Assembly: GCF_013464485.1 (NCBI RefSeq) | Contig: NZ_RAUX01000010.1 | Span: 170,924-234,923, forward strand | Length of the DNA stretch: 64,000 nucleotides | Source: Stenotrophomonas maltophilia | GTDB lineage: Bacteria > Pseudomonadota > Gammaproteobacteria > Xanthomonadales > Xanthomonadaceae | Direction: 5' to 3' | Shown: positions 54,764 through 64,000 of the stretch, one piece after another | How positions within the stretch are numbered: the stretch's first letter is position 1 | How the letters are laid out: each line of letters starts with the position of its first letter | The notes under the pieces: model-generated | Told to the model about the DNA's origin: nothing | The model's database searches: none | What the model saw: only the letters and a program-made list of their open reading frames with translations | Made by a program: the position numbers and the translations under genes

Positions 54764-55453
54764 GTGCTGGATATCGTACTGGTTGAAGACGATGCCCGCC
54801 TGGGTACGATGGTCAGTGACTATCTGCAACGGCATGGCTACCAGGTGGCCCATGAGCGCAGCGGCGAGCGCGCGGTAGCCCGGATCCTGGCCGAGAAGCC
54901 TGCGCTGGTGCTACTTGATGTCGGCCTGCCCGACCAGGATGGTTTCGAAGTGTGTCGGCAGATCCGGCCCCACTATGACGGCATCATCTGCGTGCTGACC
55001 GCCCGTACCGACAACATCGACCAGGTGCTGGGGCTGGAGCTGGGCGCCGACGACTACATCGGCAAACCGATCGAACCGCGGGTACTGCTGGCCCGGCTGC
55101 GTGCCCACCTGCGCCGCCACCGCCGGGTCGAGCCGCGCGATGGCAGCCTGCGCTTCGGCGAACTGAACATCGACCCGTCCACCCGCAACGTGCACCTGCA
55201 GGGCGCCCAGCTGGAGCTGACCACCGCCGAGCTCGACCTGCTGTTCCTGCTGGCCAGCAACGCGGGACAGATCCTCGACCGCGACGCGCTGCTGCGCGGC
55301 CTGCGCGGGATCGCCTTCGATGGCCTCGACCGCTCGATCGATGCCCGTATCTCGCGCCTGCGCCGCAAGCTGGGCGACAACCCGGAACAGCCGGAACGGA
55401 TCAAGACCGTGCGCGGCCGTGGCTACCTGTTCAGCCGATCGGCATGGGGATGA
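54764..55453 (+). CDS. OmpR-family response regulator (RstA-like)
   Basis: A 229-residue regulator: receiver domain with Asp52 in LVLLDVGLPDQDGF, switch Thr and LELGADDYIGKP, then a winged-helix DNA-binding domain (ELTTAELDLLFLLASN, SIDARISRLRRKLGDN, KTVRGRGYLFSR). The pattern is close to RstA. The start chosen is GTG at 54764, with GGAGG eight bases upstream; the ATG at 54743 lacks a site. It is followed by its kinase with an ATGA-type overlap. Confidence 0.9.
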   Translation: MLDIVLVEDDARLGTMVSDYLQRHGYQVAHERSGERAVARILAEKPALVLLDVGLPDQDGFEVCRQIRPHYDGIICVLTARTDNIDQVLGLELGADDYIGKPIEPRVLLARLRAHLRRHRRVEPRDGSLRFGELNIDPSTRNVHLQGAQLELTTAELDLLFLLASNAGQILDRDALLRGLRGIAFDGLDRSIDARISRLRRKLGDNPEQPERIKTVRGRGYLFSRSAWG

Positions 55454-56796
55454 AGCGCACGCCTTCGGCGATGCGCGGCCACGCCTTCCACTTCCTGCGC
55501 TACGGCATCGGCTTCCTGGTCGCCCACCTGCTGCTGATCGTGCTCGGCCTGTGGGCCTGGGATGCACTGCTGGAGGACCGCACCGAAGCCGGCCTGCAGG
55601 CCGAAATGCGGGGCACCCATGCCCTGCTGCAGCACCGCTTCGCAGAAACCCCGCGCGAGCAGTGGCCGACGCTGGCGCGCGAACTGGATGCCGACTTCGC
55701 CTACGCGCTGCGCATGGTGCCGCTGGCCGAAGCGGTGAAGGAACTGCCGTCCAGCCAGCGACCGCCGTTCAACAACGGCCGTGTGCAGATCGACCTGGAA
55801 CACATGCGCAGCCTGCAGCGGATTGGCGACAGCGACTACGCCGTGATGCTGGGGCCACTGGACGAAGCGCTGCCCGATGAGGGCTGGCAGGACAGCGAAG
55901 TATCCGGCGTGGCGATCCTGCTGCTGATCCTGATGGTGGCGGTGGCGCTGCCGATGTACGTGATGGTGTACCGGCTGTGGCGCGACGTCTCGCAGCTGGC
56001 ACAGGCAGCCCGGCAGATGCGCGATGGCCAGTTGGACACACGTGCGCCACGCGCCGGCACCGCGCTGGTCCGTCCGCTGGCCAACGCTTTCAACCACATG
56101 GCCGAGCAGCTGCAGCAGCTGCTGGAAAGCCAGCGGGTGCTGGCACAGGCGGTGGCGCACGAGGTGCGTACGCCGCTGGCACGGATGCGCTTCGGCCTGA
56201 CCGACCTGGAAGACACCGCGCTGGACGAGATCCAGCGTGATGCTCTGGGCGGCCTGCGTACCGACGTCGATCGGCTGCAGCATCTGACCGATGCCGGCGT
56301 CGAGTACGCCGCCCTCGGCCGCTGCCATCAGCTGACCCGGCAACGCCTGCAGTTGGCCGCACTGGTACGCGGCGTGGTGGCGCAGTTCGCACCGCTGCCA
56401 ATGCCGGTACAGCAGGCGCTGTCGCCGGCGGGCCTGGTCAACGTCAACCGGCACATGCTGGAACTGGCGCTGCGCAACCTGCTCGGCAATGCCCTGCGTT
56501 ATGCACGGCGGCAGATCCGCATCGCCAGCACGATCGACGACGGTTGGCTGTGCCTGCTGGTGGAGGACGACGGCCCCGGCATCGCGCCCGAACTGCGCGG
56601 CCAGGTATTGCAGCCTTACGTGCGGCTGGACCCTGGCAGCCCCGGTTTCGGGCTTGGCCTGGCGCTGGTGCAGGTGGTGGCGGACAAGCACGGCGGCCAC
56701 GTCGAGGTGACCGACTCGGAACTGGGCGGGGCCTGCATCCGCCTGCACCTGCCGCTGGAAAGCAGCAGTGTCGCGGCATGCGAGGCCGCCCGCTAG
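55444..56796 (+). CDS. Sensor histidine kinase (RstB-like)
   Basis: A 450-residue inner-membrane kinase. Two membrane helices (about 18-40 and 155-180) bracket a periplasmic sensor of about 110 residues, then HAMP, the phosphoacceptor helix AQAVAHEVRTPLARMRFG, N-box LRNLLGNALRYA, and G-boxes VEDDGPGIAPEL and GFGLGLALVQ. It partners the regulator at 54764. An ATG at 55450 overlaps the regulator stop and is an equally good start. Its stop overlaps, within a CTAG tetramer, the stop of the converging kinase gene. Confidence 0.9.
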   Translation: MGMKRTPSAMRGHAFHFLRYGIGFLVAHLLLIVLGLWAWDALLEDRTEAGLQAEMRGTHALLQHRFAETPREQWPTLARELDADFAYALRMVPLAEAVKELPSSQRPPFNNGRVQIDLEHMRSLQRIGDSDYAVMLGPLDEALPDEGWQDSEVSGVAILLLILMVAVALPMYVMVYRLWRDVSQLAQAARQMRDGQLDTRAPRAGTALVRPLANAFNHMAEQLQQLLESQRVLAQAVAHEVRTPLARMRFGLTDLEDTALDEIQRDALGGLRTDVDRLQHLTDAGVEYAALGRCHQLTRQRLQLAALVRGVVAQFAPLPMPVQQALSPAGLVNVNRHMLELALRNLLGNALRYARRQIRIASTIDDGWLCLLVEDDGPGIAPELRGQVLQPYVRLDPGSPGFGLGLALVQVVADKHGGHVEVTDSELGGACIRLHLPLESSSVAACEAAR

Positions 56797-58262
56797 ACCA
56801 CCGGTTCCGCGCGCGGCAACGCAAACACGAACAACGCGCCACGCTCACTGTCACGCAGCTCGATGCGGCGGCCATGCAGCTGCACGATGCGCTGCACGAT
56901 CAGCAGGCCCAGCCCGCCGTTCTCGCCACGCCGCGCCCCCAGCGCGGCCGGTGCCTGGAACAGCTGCGTGCGCAGTGCAGGGGCAACACCAGGACCATCA
57001 TCGGCCACGCTCACCTCGACGCTGTCCGGCGTCGCGCGCAGGCGCACCTCGATCCGGCCACCGTCGGGCGCATGCCGCAGCGCGTTGTCGAGCAGGTTGG
57101 TCAGCACCCGCTCGAGCAGGCCCAGATCGGCCCGCACCAGCGGCAGGCCCGGCGGGAAATCCGCGTGCATGCGCTGATTGCGCGCCTGCGCCGCCAACTC
57201 GAATTTCTGCAGTACGTCCTGCAGCAGTTCCGGCAGCGCGAACACTTCCCACTCCAGCCGCACTTCGCCGTGCTCCAGCCGCGCCAGCTCGAACAGCGCG
57301 CGTGCCAATCGACCCACCTTGGCACTCTGCGCCAGGGCGATGCCGAGATAGCGGCCGCGCTCGTCCGGCGACAGCGTGGCATCCTTCAACGCCAGCGTTT
57401 CCAGGTAGCCATGCAGCGACGACAACGGCGTGCGCAGGTCGTGCGAAATATTGGCGACCAGCTCGCGCCGCTGCAGGTCCTGCTGGCGCAGCTGCTGCCA
57501 TTGCTCACCCAGCCGCTGCGCCATCTGCGCGTGCGCGTGTTCGAGGATCACCAGTTCGTCGCGCTCGCCGGGACGCAGCGGCTCGGGCGGCGGCAGTGGC
57601 GTCGGCGCATCGATGTCGAAGGCCTGGATGCGCCGGGTCAGCCGTCGCAACGGGCGGGTCACCCAGTAGAACGCTACCAGCCCGGCCAGCAGGCCCAGGC
57701 TGCCGACAAGCATCACCGACCACAGCGTGGTGTTCCACTGACTGCCGGCGGCGAGGTCGTCGGACAACATCTGCCGGTGTTCGCCGACCAGCACCACGTA
57801 CACATAACCGGCCTGGCGACCCTGCACGATCAGCGGCGCGGCGCTGAACACCTTGCGGCCGTCCTGGCTGCGCGGGTCATCGCCGAGGATCGGCAACGGT
57901 GCACCGGCCAGCAGCCGGCGCAGCGGTGCCACGTCCACCCGGTTGCGCACCAGATGGCCAGTGGGCGCATCGTGGCCCAGGATGCGGCCCTGGTCATCCA
58001 GCAGGTAGACCTCGACGCTGGGATTGACCGCCATCAGCTGGCCGAACAACGCGCGCACCGCCGCATCGCGCATGCCGCTGGTATCCATCAGCTCGCTGCG
58101 CTGGGCGATGTGCTCGGCCAGGCCCAGCGACAACCGCTGCACCACCTCCTGCTCATGGCGGGTATTGGCACGCATCTGCAGCGCCAGCAACGCCATGCAG
58201 CACATCAGCATCAGCGCGGCGATCACCGCCGCCAGCTTCTGCCACAGGTTCGGCTTGATCAT
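56793..58262 (-). CDS. Sensor histidine kinase of the second two-component system
   Basis: A 489-residue kinase. A membrane helix (about 9-31), a periplasmic sensor of about 150 residues (SVEVYLLDDQGRILGHDAP), a second helix (about 182-204), HAMP, VANISHDLRTPLSSLHGYLE (phosphoacceptor His), LTNLLDNALRHAPDGG (N-box), VADDGPGVAPAL and NGGLGLLIVQRIVQLHGR. It overlaps its regulator gene (58259) by four bases. The sensor resembles those of envelope-stress kinases, but the signal is unknown. Confidence 0.9.
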   Translation of the reverse strand: MIKPNLWQKLAAVIAALMLMCCMALLALQMRANTRHEQEVVQRLSLGLAEHIAQRSELMDTSGMRDAAVRALFGQLMAVNPSVEVYLLDDQGRILGHDAPTGHLVRNRVDVAPLRRLLAGAPLPILGDDPRSQDGRKVFSAAPLIVQGRQAGYVYVVLVGEHRQMLSDDLAAGSQWNTTLWSVMLVGSLGLLAGLVAFYWVTRPLRRLTRRIQAFDIDAPTPLPPPEPLRPGERDELVILEHAHAQMAQRLGEQWQQLRQQDLQRRELVANISHDLRTPLSSLHGYLETLALKDATLSPDERGRYLGIALAQSAKVGRLARALFELARLEHGEVRLEWEVFALPELLQDVLQKFELAAQARNQRMHADFPPGLPLVRADLGLLERVLTNLLDNALRHAPDGGRIEVRLRATPDSVEVSVADDGPGVAPALRTQLFQAPAALGARRGENGGLGLLIVQRIVQLHGRRIELRDSERGALFVFALPRAEPVV

Positions 58263-58978
58263 GCCGCCGCCCCGGCCGGGTCGACCAGCTTGTAGCCGCG
58301 TCCCCACACCGTCAGCAGCCGCCGTGGGTTGGCCGGGTCCGGCTCGATCTTGCTGCGCAACCGATTGATGTGGGTGTTGACCGTGTGCTCGTAACCGTCG
58401 TGCTGGTAGCCCCAGACCTGGTTGAGCAGCTCCATGCGCGCGAACACCTGGTCCGGATGCCGGGCAAAGAACAACAGCAGGTCGAACTCGCGCGGGGTCA
58501 GCTCCAGCGCGTTGCCATCCACCGACGCGGTGCGCGCGACCGGGTCCAGCTGCAGGCCGCCCAGCTCGATCGCACCGGCATCGATGCGTGCGCTCTGCGC
58601 CATCGCCTCGGCCCGGCGCAGCAGCGCACGCACGCGGGCCACCAGTTCCGGCATCGAGAAGGGCTTTGCCAGGTAGTCATCCGCGCCCAGTTCCAGGCCG
58701 ACGATGCGCTGCGTTTCGCTGCCACGCGCACTGATGATGATGATGGGTACATAACGCGCCATCGCGCGTGCACGCTGGCAGACCTGCAGGCCGTCCACGC
58801 CGGGCAGCATCACGTCCAGCACCAGCGCGTCCCACGGGCCTTCCTGCTCAAGCAGGCGCAGGCCGGCATCGCCGCTGGCGGCATGGGCGACGTCGTAGCC
58901 CTCATCGCCCAGGTGCATGCTCAGCAGGTCGGCGATGTGGGCATCGTCTTCAACGATCAGCACGCGTTTGGTGGACAT
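58259..58978 (-). CDS. OmpR-family response regulator of the second two-component system
   Basis: A 239-residue regulator: Asp55 in LVLDVMLPGVDGLQ, LELGADDYLAKPFSMPELVARV, then a winged helix (ELTPREFDLLLFFARHPDQVF, HTVNTHINRLRSKIEPDP, LLTVWGRGYKLV). The ATG at 58978 has the normal RR start MSTKRVLIVEDD. It is divergent from the msrB operon and is the best candidate for its regulator. Confidence 0.9.
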   Translation of the reverse strand: MSTKRVLIVEDDAHIADLLSMHLGDEGYDVAHAASGDAGLRLLEQEGPWDALVLDVMLPGVDGLQVCQRARAMARYVPIIIISARGSETQRIVGLELGADDYLAKPFSMPELVARVRALLRRAEAMAQSARIDAGAIELGGLQLDPVARTASVDGNALELTPREFDLLLFFARHPDQVFARMELLNQVWGYQHDGYEHTVNTHINRLRSKIEPDPANPRRLLTVWGRGYKLVDPAGAAA

Positions 58979-59051
58979 CGGCAGCTCGGGGCCAGTGGGG
59001 AGGCTGGCTGCATTGTGGCGCGGGACGGTCGCCGATACCTCACGAAAAATT

Positions 59052-59070
59052 GAATCCTGCGTGAGGATTC
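59052..59070. promoter_or_regulatory. Inverted repeat between the regulator and msrB genes
   Basis: GAATCCT (59052-59058) and AGGATTC (59064-59070) are a perfect 7-bp inverted repeat with a 5-base spacer. A second pair, CCTCACG / CGTGAGG (about 59039-59065), overlaps it. It lies in the 144-base divergent gap and is a likely operator. Confidence 0.5.
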
Positions 59071-59122
59071 GTTGACCCGGGCGGGCGCAGCATGGCCCCG
59101 TCGCCCCATCCCGGAGTCCGCC

Positions 59123-59695
59123 ATGTCCCTTACCCGCCGCCATCTGCTGGGCCTGGGCGGTATTGCCACCGCGGCCGGCCTGTTCGGCCTGGGGTCCTGC
59201 AGCCGTGCCGCCCCGGCCGCCGCCGAGGCACGTCCGGCACGGCAGTTCGAGGTCATGCTCAGCGACGCCGACTGGCGCCAGCGCCTGACCCCGGCGCAGT
59301 ACGCGGTGCTGCGCCAGCAGGGCACCGAGCGCCCGTACAGCAGCCCGCTCAACAAGGAACACCGGCAGGGCACCTTCGCCTGTGCAGGCTGCGCGTTGCC
59401 GCTGTTCTCCTCTTCCACCAAGTTCGAGAGCGGCACCGGCTGGCCCAGCTTCTGGGCACCACTGCACAGCGCCATTGGCGAAGACCGCGACGTCACCTTC
59501 GGCATGCTGCGGGTGGAGGTGCACTGCCGACGCTGCGGCGGCCATCTCGGCCACGTGTTCAACGACGGCCCGCACCCGACCGGGCTGCGCTACTGCATGA
59601 ACGGTGCGGCGATGGTGTTCGTTCCCGGTGCCGGAGATGGCACCGCCGACGGCTGGCGCGTGCCGGTCGGTTCTTCCCCTGTTTCCGGAGCCTGA
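59123..59695 (+). CDS. msrB: Periplasmic peptide-methionine (R)-S-oxide reductase with Tat signal
   Basis: A 190-residue MsrB. The N-terminus LTRRHLLGLGGIATAAG is a twin-arginine signal. The enzyme has zinc Cys pairs (CAGCALPLF and CRRCGGHLGHVF), GTGWPSFWAP, and the catalytic Cys in RYCMNGAAMVF. It reduces methionine-R-sulfoxide in exported proteins. The ATG at 59123 fits the signal peptide. It is first of the msrB-dipZ-msrA operon. Confidence 0.92.
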   Translation: MSLTRRHLLGLGGIATAAGLFGLGSCSRAAPAAAEARPARQFEVMLSDADWRQRLTPAQYAVLRQQGTERPYSSPLNKEHRQGTFACAGCALPLFSSSTKFESGTGWPSFWAPLHSAIGEDRDVTFGMLRVEVHCRRCGGHLGHVFNDGPHPTGLRYCMNGAAMVFVPGAGDGTADGWRVPVGSSPVSGA

Positions 59696-59697
59696 CG

Positions 59698-61467
59698 ATG
59701 CTGCTGTTGCTGCTGGCCTTCCTCGGCGGTGCGCTGACCCTGCTCAGCCCCTGCATCCTGCCGGTACTGCCGTTCGTGTTCGCACGTGCCGACCGCCCCT
59801 TCCTGCGCAGCACACTGCCGCTGCTGCTGGGCATGGCGCTCACGTTCACCGTGGTCGCCAGCCTGGCTGCAGTGGGCAGCCAATGGGTGGCACAGGCCAA
59901 CCAGATCGGACGCTGGATCGCCCTGGTGCTGATGGCGCTGTTCGCGCTGGCATTGCTGTGGCCGCGGTTGGCCGACCATCTGCTGGCGCCGTTCCAGCGC
60001 GTGGGTGCGCGACTGAGCGCGCATGCAGATGCCGCCGATGCCGCAGGTAATGGCGGCGCGTGGACCTCGCTGTTGATCGGCATCGCCACCGGCCTGCTGT
60101 GGGCACCCTGCGCTGGGCCGATCCTTGGCCTGGTGCTGACCGGTGCCGCGCTGCACGGCGCCAGCGTCGGCACCAGCACCCTGCTGCTGGCCTACGCGCT
60201 GGGCGCCATCACCGCACTGGCGCTGGCGGTCTGGGTCGGTGGCCGCGTGTTCAGCGCGCTGCAGGCACGGCTTGGCCTCGGCGATGTGCTGCGCAAGGTG
60301 CTGGGCGTGGCCGCGCTGCTGGCGGTGGTGGCGATCGGCCTGGGCTGGGATACCGGTCTGCTCACCCGCCTCTCAACGGTCAGCACCGCACGCATCGAAC
60401 AGCGCCTGCTTGACGCGGTTCCCGGTGCCCAGCCGGCGGCACCGCCGATGATGATGATGGCCGGTGCCAATGCTGGCGCCGACGCGCCGCTGCCGGTGGA
60501 AGGCACCCTGCCCGCGCTGGACGGTGCTACGGGCTGGCTCAACAGCCCTCCGCTGACCGCCCAGCAGTTGCGTGGCAAGGTGGTGCTGGTCGATTTCTGG
60601 ACATACTCCTGCATCAACTGCCTGCGTGCGATGCCGTTCGTGCACGAATGGGAGCGCCGCTACCGCGACCACGGCCTGGTGGTGATCGGCGTGCATACGC
60701 CGGAGTTCGCCTTCGAGCGTGACCCGCGCAACGTGATGAAGGCGGTGCAGCAGCTGAAGGTCGCCTACCCGGTGGCGCTGGACAACCAGTACACGATCTG
60801 GCGCGCGTTCAACAACCGTTACTGGCCGGCGCAGTACTTCATCGATGCACAGGGCAACATCCGCGGCCACCAGTTCGGCGAAGGCAACTACGCGCGCTCG
60901 GAACAGGTGATCCGTCGACTGCTGACCGAAGCGGGCCAGACCAATCTGCCGCCACCTGCGGATCCCGCCGCCGCAGACCTGCAGGGCGTAGCGGCGCAGG
61001 CCGACATGGGCAACCTGCGCTCGCCGGAAACCTACCTCGGCCACGCCCGTGCCGAGCAGTTCGCCTCGCCCGGTGGACAGCGCAGCGACACCTCGTTCGA
61101 TTACACATTGCCGGCAACCCTCGCGTTGAACCAGTGGGGCCTGTCCGGACGCTGGACCGTTACCGACGAGGCTGCGCAGCTGCAGCAGGCCGGTGGCCGC
61201 ATCGCCTTCCAGTTCCATGCGCGTGACCTGCACCTGGTGCTGGCGCCGGGCCAGGAAGGAAAGCCGGTGCGCTTCCGCGTGCTGATGGATGGCAAGCCGT
61301 TGCCCGCCACCGATGCCGGCACTGATATCGGCGCCGATGGCAGCGGCGTGGTCAACGAGCACCGCTTGTACCAGCTGGTGCGCCAGCGCGGCACGGTCGG
61401 CCCGCACCGCTTCGAGATCGAATTCCTCGATGCGGGCGTGCAGGCCTATGCCTTCACCTTCGGTTGA
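59698..61467 (+). CDS. CcdA-thioredoxin fusion (DipZ-like) electron shuttle
   Basis: A 589-residue membrane protein. The CcdA-like part (about 1-250) has Cys in LLSPCILPVLPF and LLWAPCAGPILGL, the pair that takes electrons from cytoplasmic thioredoxin. A periplasmic thioredoxin-like domain (about 285-425) has the CxxC site in FWTYSCINCLRAMPF. A beta-rich DipZ-type C-terminal domain follows (about 460-589). It should carry reducing power to the periplasmic MsrB and MsrA encoded on either side. It starts two bases after the msrB stop. Confidence 0.92.
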   Translation: MLLLLLAFLGGALTLLSPCILPVLPFVFARADRPFLRSTLPLLLGMALTFTVVASLAAVGSQWVAQANQIGRWIALVLMALFALALLWPRLADHLLAPFQRVGARLSAHADAADAAGNGGAWTSLLIGIATGLLWAPCAGPILGLVLTGAALHGASVGTSTLLLAYALGAITALALAVWVGGRVFSALQARLGLGDVLRKVLGVAALLAVVAIGLGWDTGLLTRLSTVSTARIEQRLLDAVPGAQPAAPPMMMMAGANAGADAPLPVEGTLPALDGATGWLNSPPLTAQQLRGKVVLVDFWTYSCINCLRAMPFVHEWERRYRDHGLVVIGVHTPEFAFERDPRNVMKAVQQLKVAYPVALDNQYTIWRAFNNRYWPAQYFIDAQGNIRGHQFGEGNYARSEQVIRRLLTEAGQTNLPPPADPAAADLQGVAAQADMGNLRSPETYLGHARAEQFASPGGQRSDTSFDYTLPATLALNQWGLSGRWTVTDEAAQLQQAGGRIAFQFHARDLHLVLAPGQEGKPVRFRVLMDGKPLPATDAGTDIGADGSGVVNEHRLYQLVRQRGTVGPHRFEIEFLDAGVQAYAFTFG

Positions 61468-61481
61468 ACCGGGAGGACATG

Positions 61482-62219
<738 letters not shown>

Positions 62220-62251
62220 CGGCACTCCGTGGGCCCGGCTGCCCCACCGCT

Positions 62252-62316
62252 GTAGAGCCGAGCCCACGCTCGGCTGCTGTTGGCGGAAAAGCAGCCGAGC
62301 ATGGGCTCGGCTCTAC
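62252..62316. repeat. Facing pair of SMAG (GTAG) palindromes
   Basis: 62252-62277 begins GTAGAGCCGAGCCC and forms a hairpin; 62291-62316 is the inverted copy ending in CTCTAC. The two face each other, the common dimeric form of Stenotrophomonas SMAG repeats. It follows msrA and may stabilise or end its transcript. Confidence 0.85.
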
Positions 62317-62320
62317 ACAC

Positions 62321-62353
62321 AAAAAAAGACGCACGGCCATCCAGCCGTGCGCT
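62321..62353 (-). terminator. Terminator-like hairpin with A tract
   Basis: CGCACGGC and GCCGTGCG form an 8-bp stem with a 6-base loop, preceded by seven A. It is best as a terminator for minus-strand transcription, though no minus-strand gene is nearby within the window; on the plus strand it may still stop msrA read-through. Confidence 0.5.
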
Positions 62354-62449
62354 TGGAAAGTACCGGCCGTGCCCCGATCAGGCCCGGCCGACAACGACAT
62401 GCTAGGCTCGTCATCATCATGGGTACAGCACCAGATGACGGGATATTCG

Positions 62450-63892
62450 ATGGATACAGATGACCACAGCGCGATGATCCCTCCCCGCTACCAGCGGCTG
62501 TCCGATGAACTGGCCGAGGCCATTCACGGCGGCCGGCTTCCCGTAGGCAGCCGCCTTCCCTCGCTGCGGCAGATGGCGTTGCAGCGCCGGCTCAGCCTGA
62601 ACACGGTGATCGCCGCCTACCGCCAGCTGGAAGACGCCGGCCTGGTGATTCCGCGGCCGAAAGCCGGCTTCGAGGTAGCGCCACGGCTTTCGGTGCCGGA
62701 ACGGTCGTTACGCGATGCCCCATCCGCGCCCACCGCACCGCTGCAGCAGGTGCTGATGGCGCGCGTGCTTGAGGCGCAGCGCCGCCCGGGCGTGATCGAT
62801 CTGGCCTTCGCCGGCCCGCGTGGACGCCAGTTCTACCCCGGCGCGCAGCTGGCCAAGCACACCGCGCAGGTGCTGCGCCATGGCCAACAGACGGTGGAGA
62901 CCTACGCGCGCCCGAATGGTTCACCGCGGCTGCTGGCGCAGATCGTGCGCCGTGGTCCGCGCATGGGCCTGCACACCCACGCCGAGCGCCTGCTGCTGAC
63001 CCACGGTGCAATGGAAGCGCTGCAACTGGCGTTGCGTGCAGTGACCCAGCCCGGCGACGCGGTCGGCATCGAAGCACCGTCCTACTTCAATCTGTACCCG
63101 CTGCTGGCCAACCTCGGCCTGCAGGCCATCGAACTGCCCACCCACCCGCAGCACGGCCTGGACGTCGACGCGCTGGATGCGATGCTGGCGCACACGCCGC
63201 TGGCCGCGCTGGTAGTGATGCCCACGGTGCACAACCCGCTGGGCTGCACCATGCAGACCGCCGACAAGCAGCGCCTGGCCGAACTGGTCAACGCGCGCCA
63301 GCTGCCGTTGATCGAAGATGCGGTGTACGCCGAGCTGCAGTTCTGCGAACCGCCTGCGCCCTTGCTGAAGGCGTTTGATCGCGACGGCTGGGTGATGGTG
63401 GTCGGCGGTTTTTCCAAGACGCTGGCGCCGGATTACCGCATCGGCTGGCTCGATGGTGGCCGCTTCGCCGAGCGCATCGCGCTGCTGAAGTTCCAGTCCA
63501 CCGGAGGCGAACCCCAGCTGCTGGGTGATGCGGTGGCGGCCTATCTGGAAGCCGGCAGCTACGAGCATCACCTGCATCGCATGCGTCGCCTGTATCGCGA
63601 GCAGGTCGGGCGGTTGCGCCAGCTGGTGGCCGAGCACTTCCCGGTCGGCACCCGCGCCACCGAACCGCAGGGCGGTTTCCTGCTGTGGCTGGAACTTCCG
63701 GGTATCGATACGCGCGAGCTGTTCGAGCGTGCGCTGCAGGAGGACATCGTGTTCATGCCCGGCCAGGTGTATTCGCGCGGCGCGCGCTACCGGCACTGCC
63801 TGCGGCTGTCGTGCTGCCAGACGCTGGATGCGCGCTTCAACGGGGCGGTGGAGAGGATGGGCGCGATCGCGCGGGAGCTGGCGGCGCGCTGA
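62450..63892 (+). CDS. MocR-type transcriptional regulator with aminotransferase domain
   Basis: A 480-residue GntR/MocR protein. The N-terminal winged helix (YQRLSDELAEAIHGGRLPVG, SRLPSLRQMALQRRLSLNTV) is joined to a fold-type I PLP domain whose lysine is Lys323 in VGGFSKTLAPDYRIGW; DAVYAELQFCE is the PLP Asp region. MocR proteins sense amino-acid or PLP-related ligands. No obvious target gene lies beside it. The ATG at 62450 is used; an ATG at 62435 is also open. Confidence 0.9.
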   Translation: MDTDDHSAMIPPRYQRLSDELAEAIHGGRLPVGSRLPSLRQMALQRRLSLNTVIAAYRQLEDAGLVIPRPKAGFEVAPRLSVPERSLRDAPSAPTAPLQQVLMARVLEAQRRPGVIDLAFAGPRGRQFYPGAQLAKHTAQVLRHGQQTVETYARPNGSPRLLAQIVRRGPRMGLHTHAERLLLTHGAMEALQLALRAVTQPGDAVGIEAPSYFNLYPLLANLGLQAIELPTHPQHGLDVDALDAMLAHTPLAALVVMPTVHNPLGCTMQTADKQRLAELVNARQLPLIEDAVYAELQFCEPPAPLLKAFDRDGWVMVVGGFSKTLAPDYRIGWLDGGRFAERIALLKFQSTGGEPQLLGDAVAAYLEAGSYEHHLHRMRRLYREQVGRLRQLVAEHFPVGTRATEPQGGFLLWLELPGIDTRELFERALQEDIVFMPGQVYSRGARYRHCLRLSCCQTLDARFNGAVERMGAIARELAAR

Positions 63893-63899
63893 TTGATGG

Positions 63900-63986
63900 G
63901 TAGAGTCGACTGTTGGTCGATTGCTCTTCACCGCACGCCCAGAAATCCCGCGCTGCGCGCGAGAGTCGACTGACAGTCGACTCTAC
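63900..63986. repeat. Facing pair of SMAG (GTAG) palindromes at the right edge
   Basis: 63900-63920 begins GTAGAGTCGACTG and 63963-63986 is its inverted partner ending in CTCTAC, separated by about 42 bases. It follows the MocR gene stop. Confidence 0.8.
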
Positions 63987-64000
63987 CCTCTCCGGCATCG

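Overview
The window looks like a chromosome segment of a high-GC gammaproteobacterium of the Xanthomonadaceae, most probably Stenotrophomonas. Three things point there: short GTAG-headed palindromes resembling the SMAG repeats described in S. maltophilia; the order xanAB / rmlBACD / etfBA / surface-polysaccharide genes / metB, known from xanthomonads; and protein sequences of that flavour throughout. I see no rRNA, tRNA, insertion sequence, prophage or CRISPR array.

Layout. 1-485 is the start of a ThrE-type amino-acid exporter that runs off the left edge. 579-4097 is a lipid-transport operon (permease with fused STAS domain, ATPase, MCE protein, lipoprotein). 4102-6101 holds an AlkB-like dioxygenase and a two-subunit 3-oxoacid CoA-transferase. 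6227-8890 is a SWIM/SNF2 helicase. 8987-15238 makes sugar nucleotides: xanA-xanB for GDP-mannose, converging on rmlB-A-C-D for dTDP-L-rhamnose. etfB-etfA follow at 15527-17214.

17715-35498 lies between etfA and metB and is read as the strain-variable O-antigen locus. Its rightward half (17715-28242) is one tightly overlapped operon: a GtrB/ArnC-like polyprenyl-phosphate glycosyltransferase, an N-acyltransferase, an acyl carrier protein, an SDR, an adenylating enzyme, LuxE-like and LuxC-like proteins, an ArnE/F-like small membrane protein, a methyltransferase, a WecE-like aminotransferase and a large polytopic membrane protein. I infer an Arn-like route (aminate, acylate, load on lipid, flip, transfer in the periplasm) with its own acyl-chain module. 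The leftward half has an acyltransferase-3, a small lipoprotein, a giant methyltransferase / coiled-coil / double glycosyltransferase fusion, and the Wzt-Wzm exporter.

35498-38176 pairs a trans-sulfuration enzyme with cystathionine beta-synthase. After that come a YdcH protein, two envelope coiled-coil proteins, pilU, maiA/fahA (end of tyrosine catabolism), rhlE with a long leader, an M14 metallopeptidase beside a TonB-dependent receptor, queD, a phasin-like protein and an asparagine-synthetase-like protein lacking the glutaminase cysteine. Two OmpR-type two-component systems converge at 54764-58978. A periplasmic methionine-sulfoxide repair operon (msrB, dipZ-like, msrA) fills 59123-62219, and a MocR-type regulator ends the window. 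Intergenic regions are rich in palindromic repeats, including two copies of an unusual stem-loop with a conserved core and locus-specific complementary arms (45427-45534 and 45690-45795).
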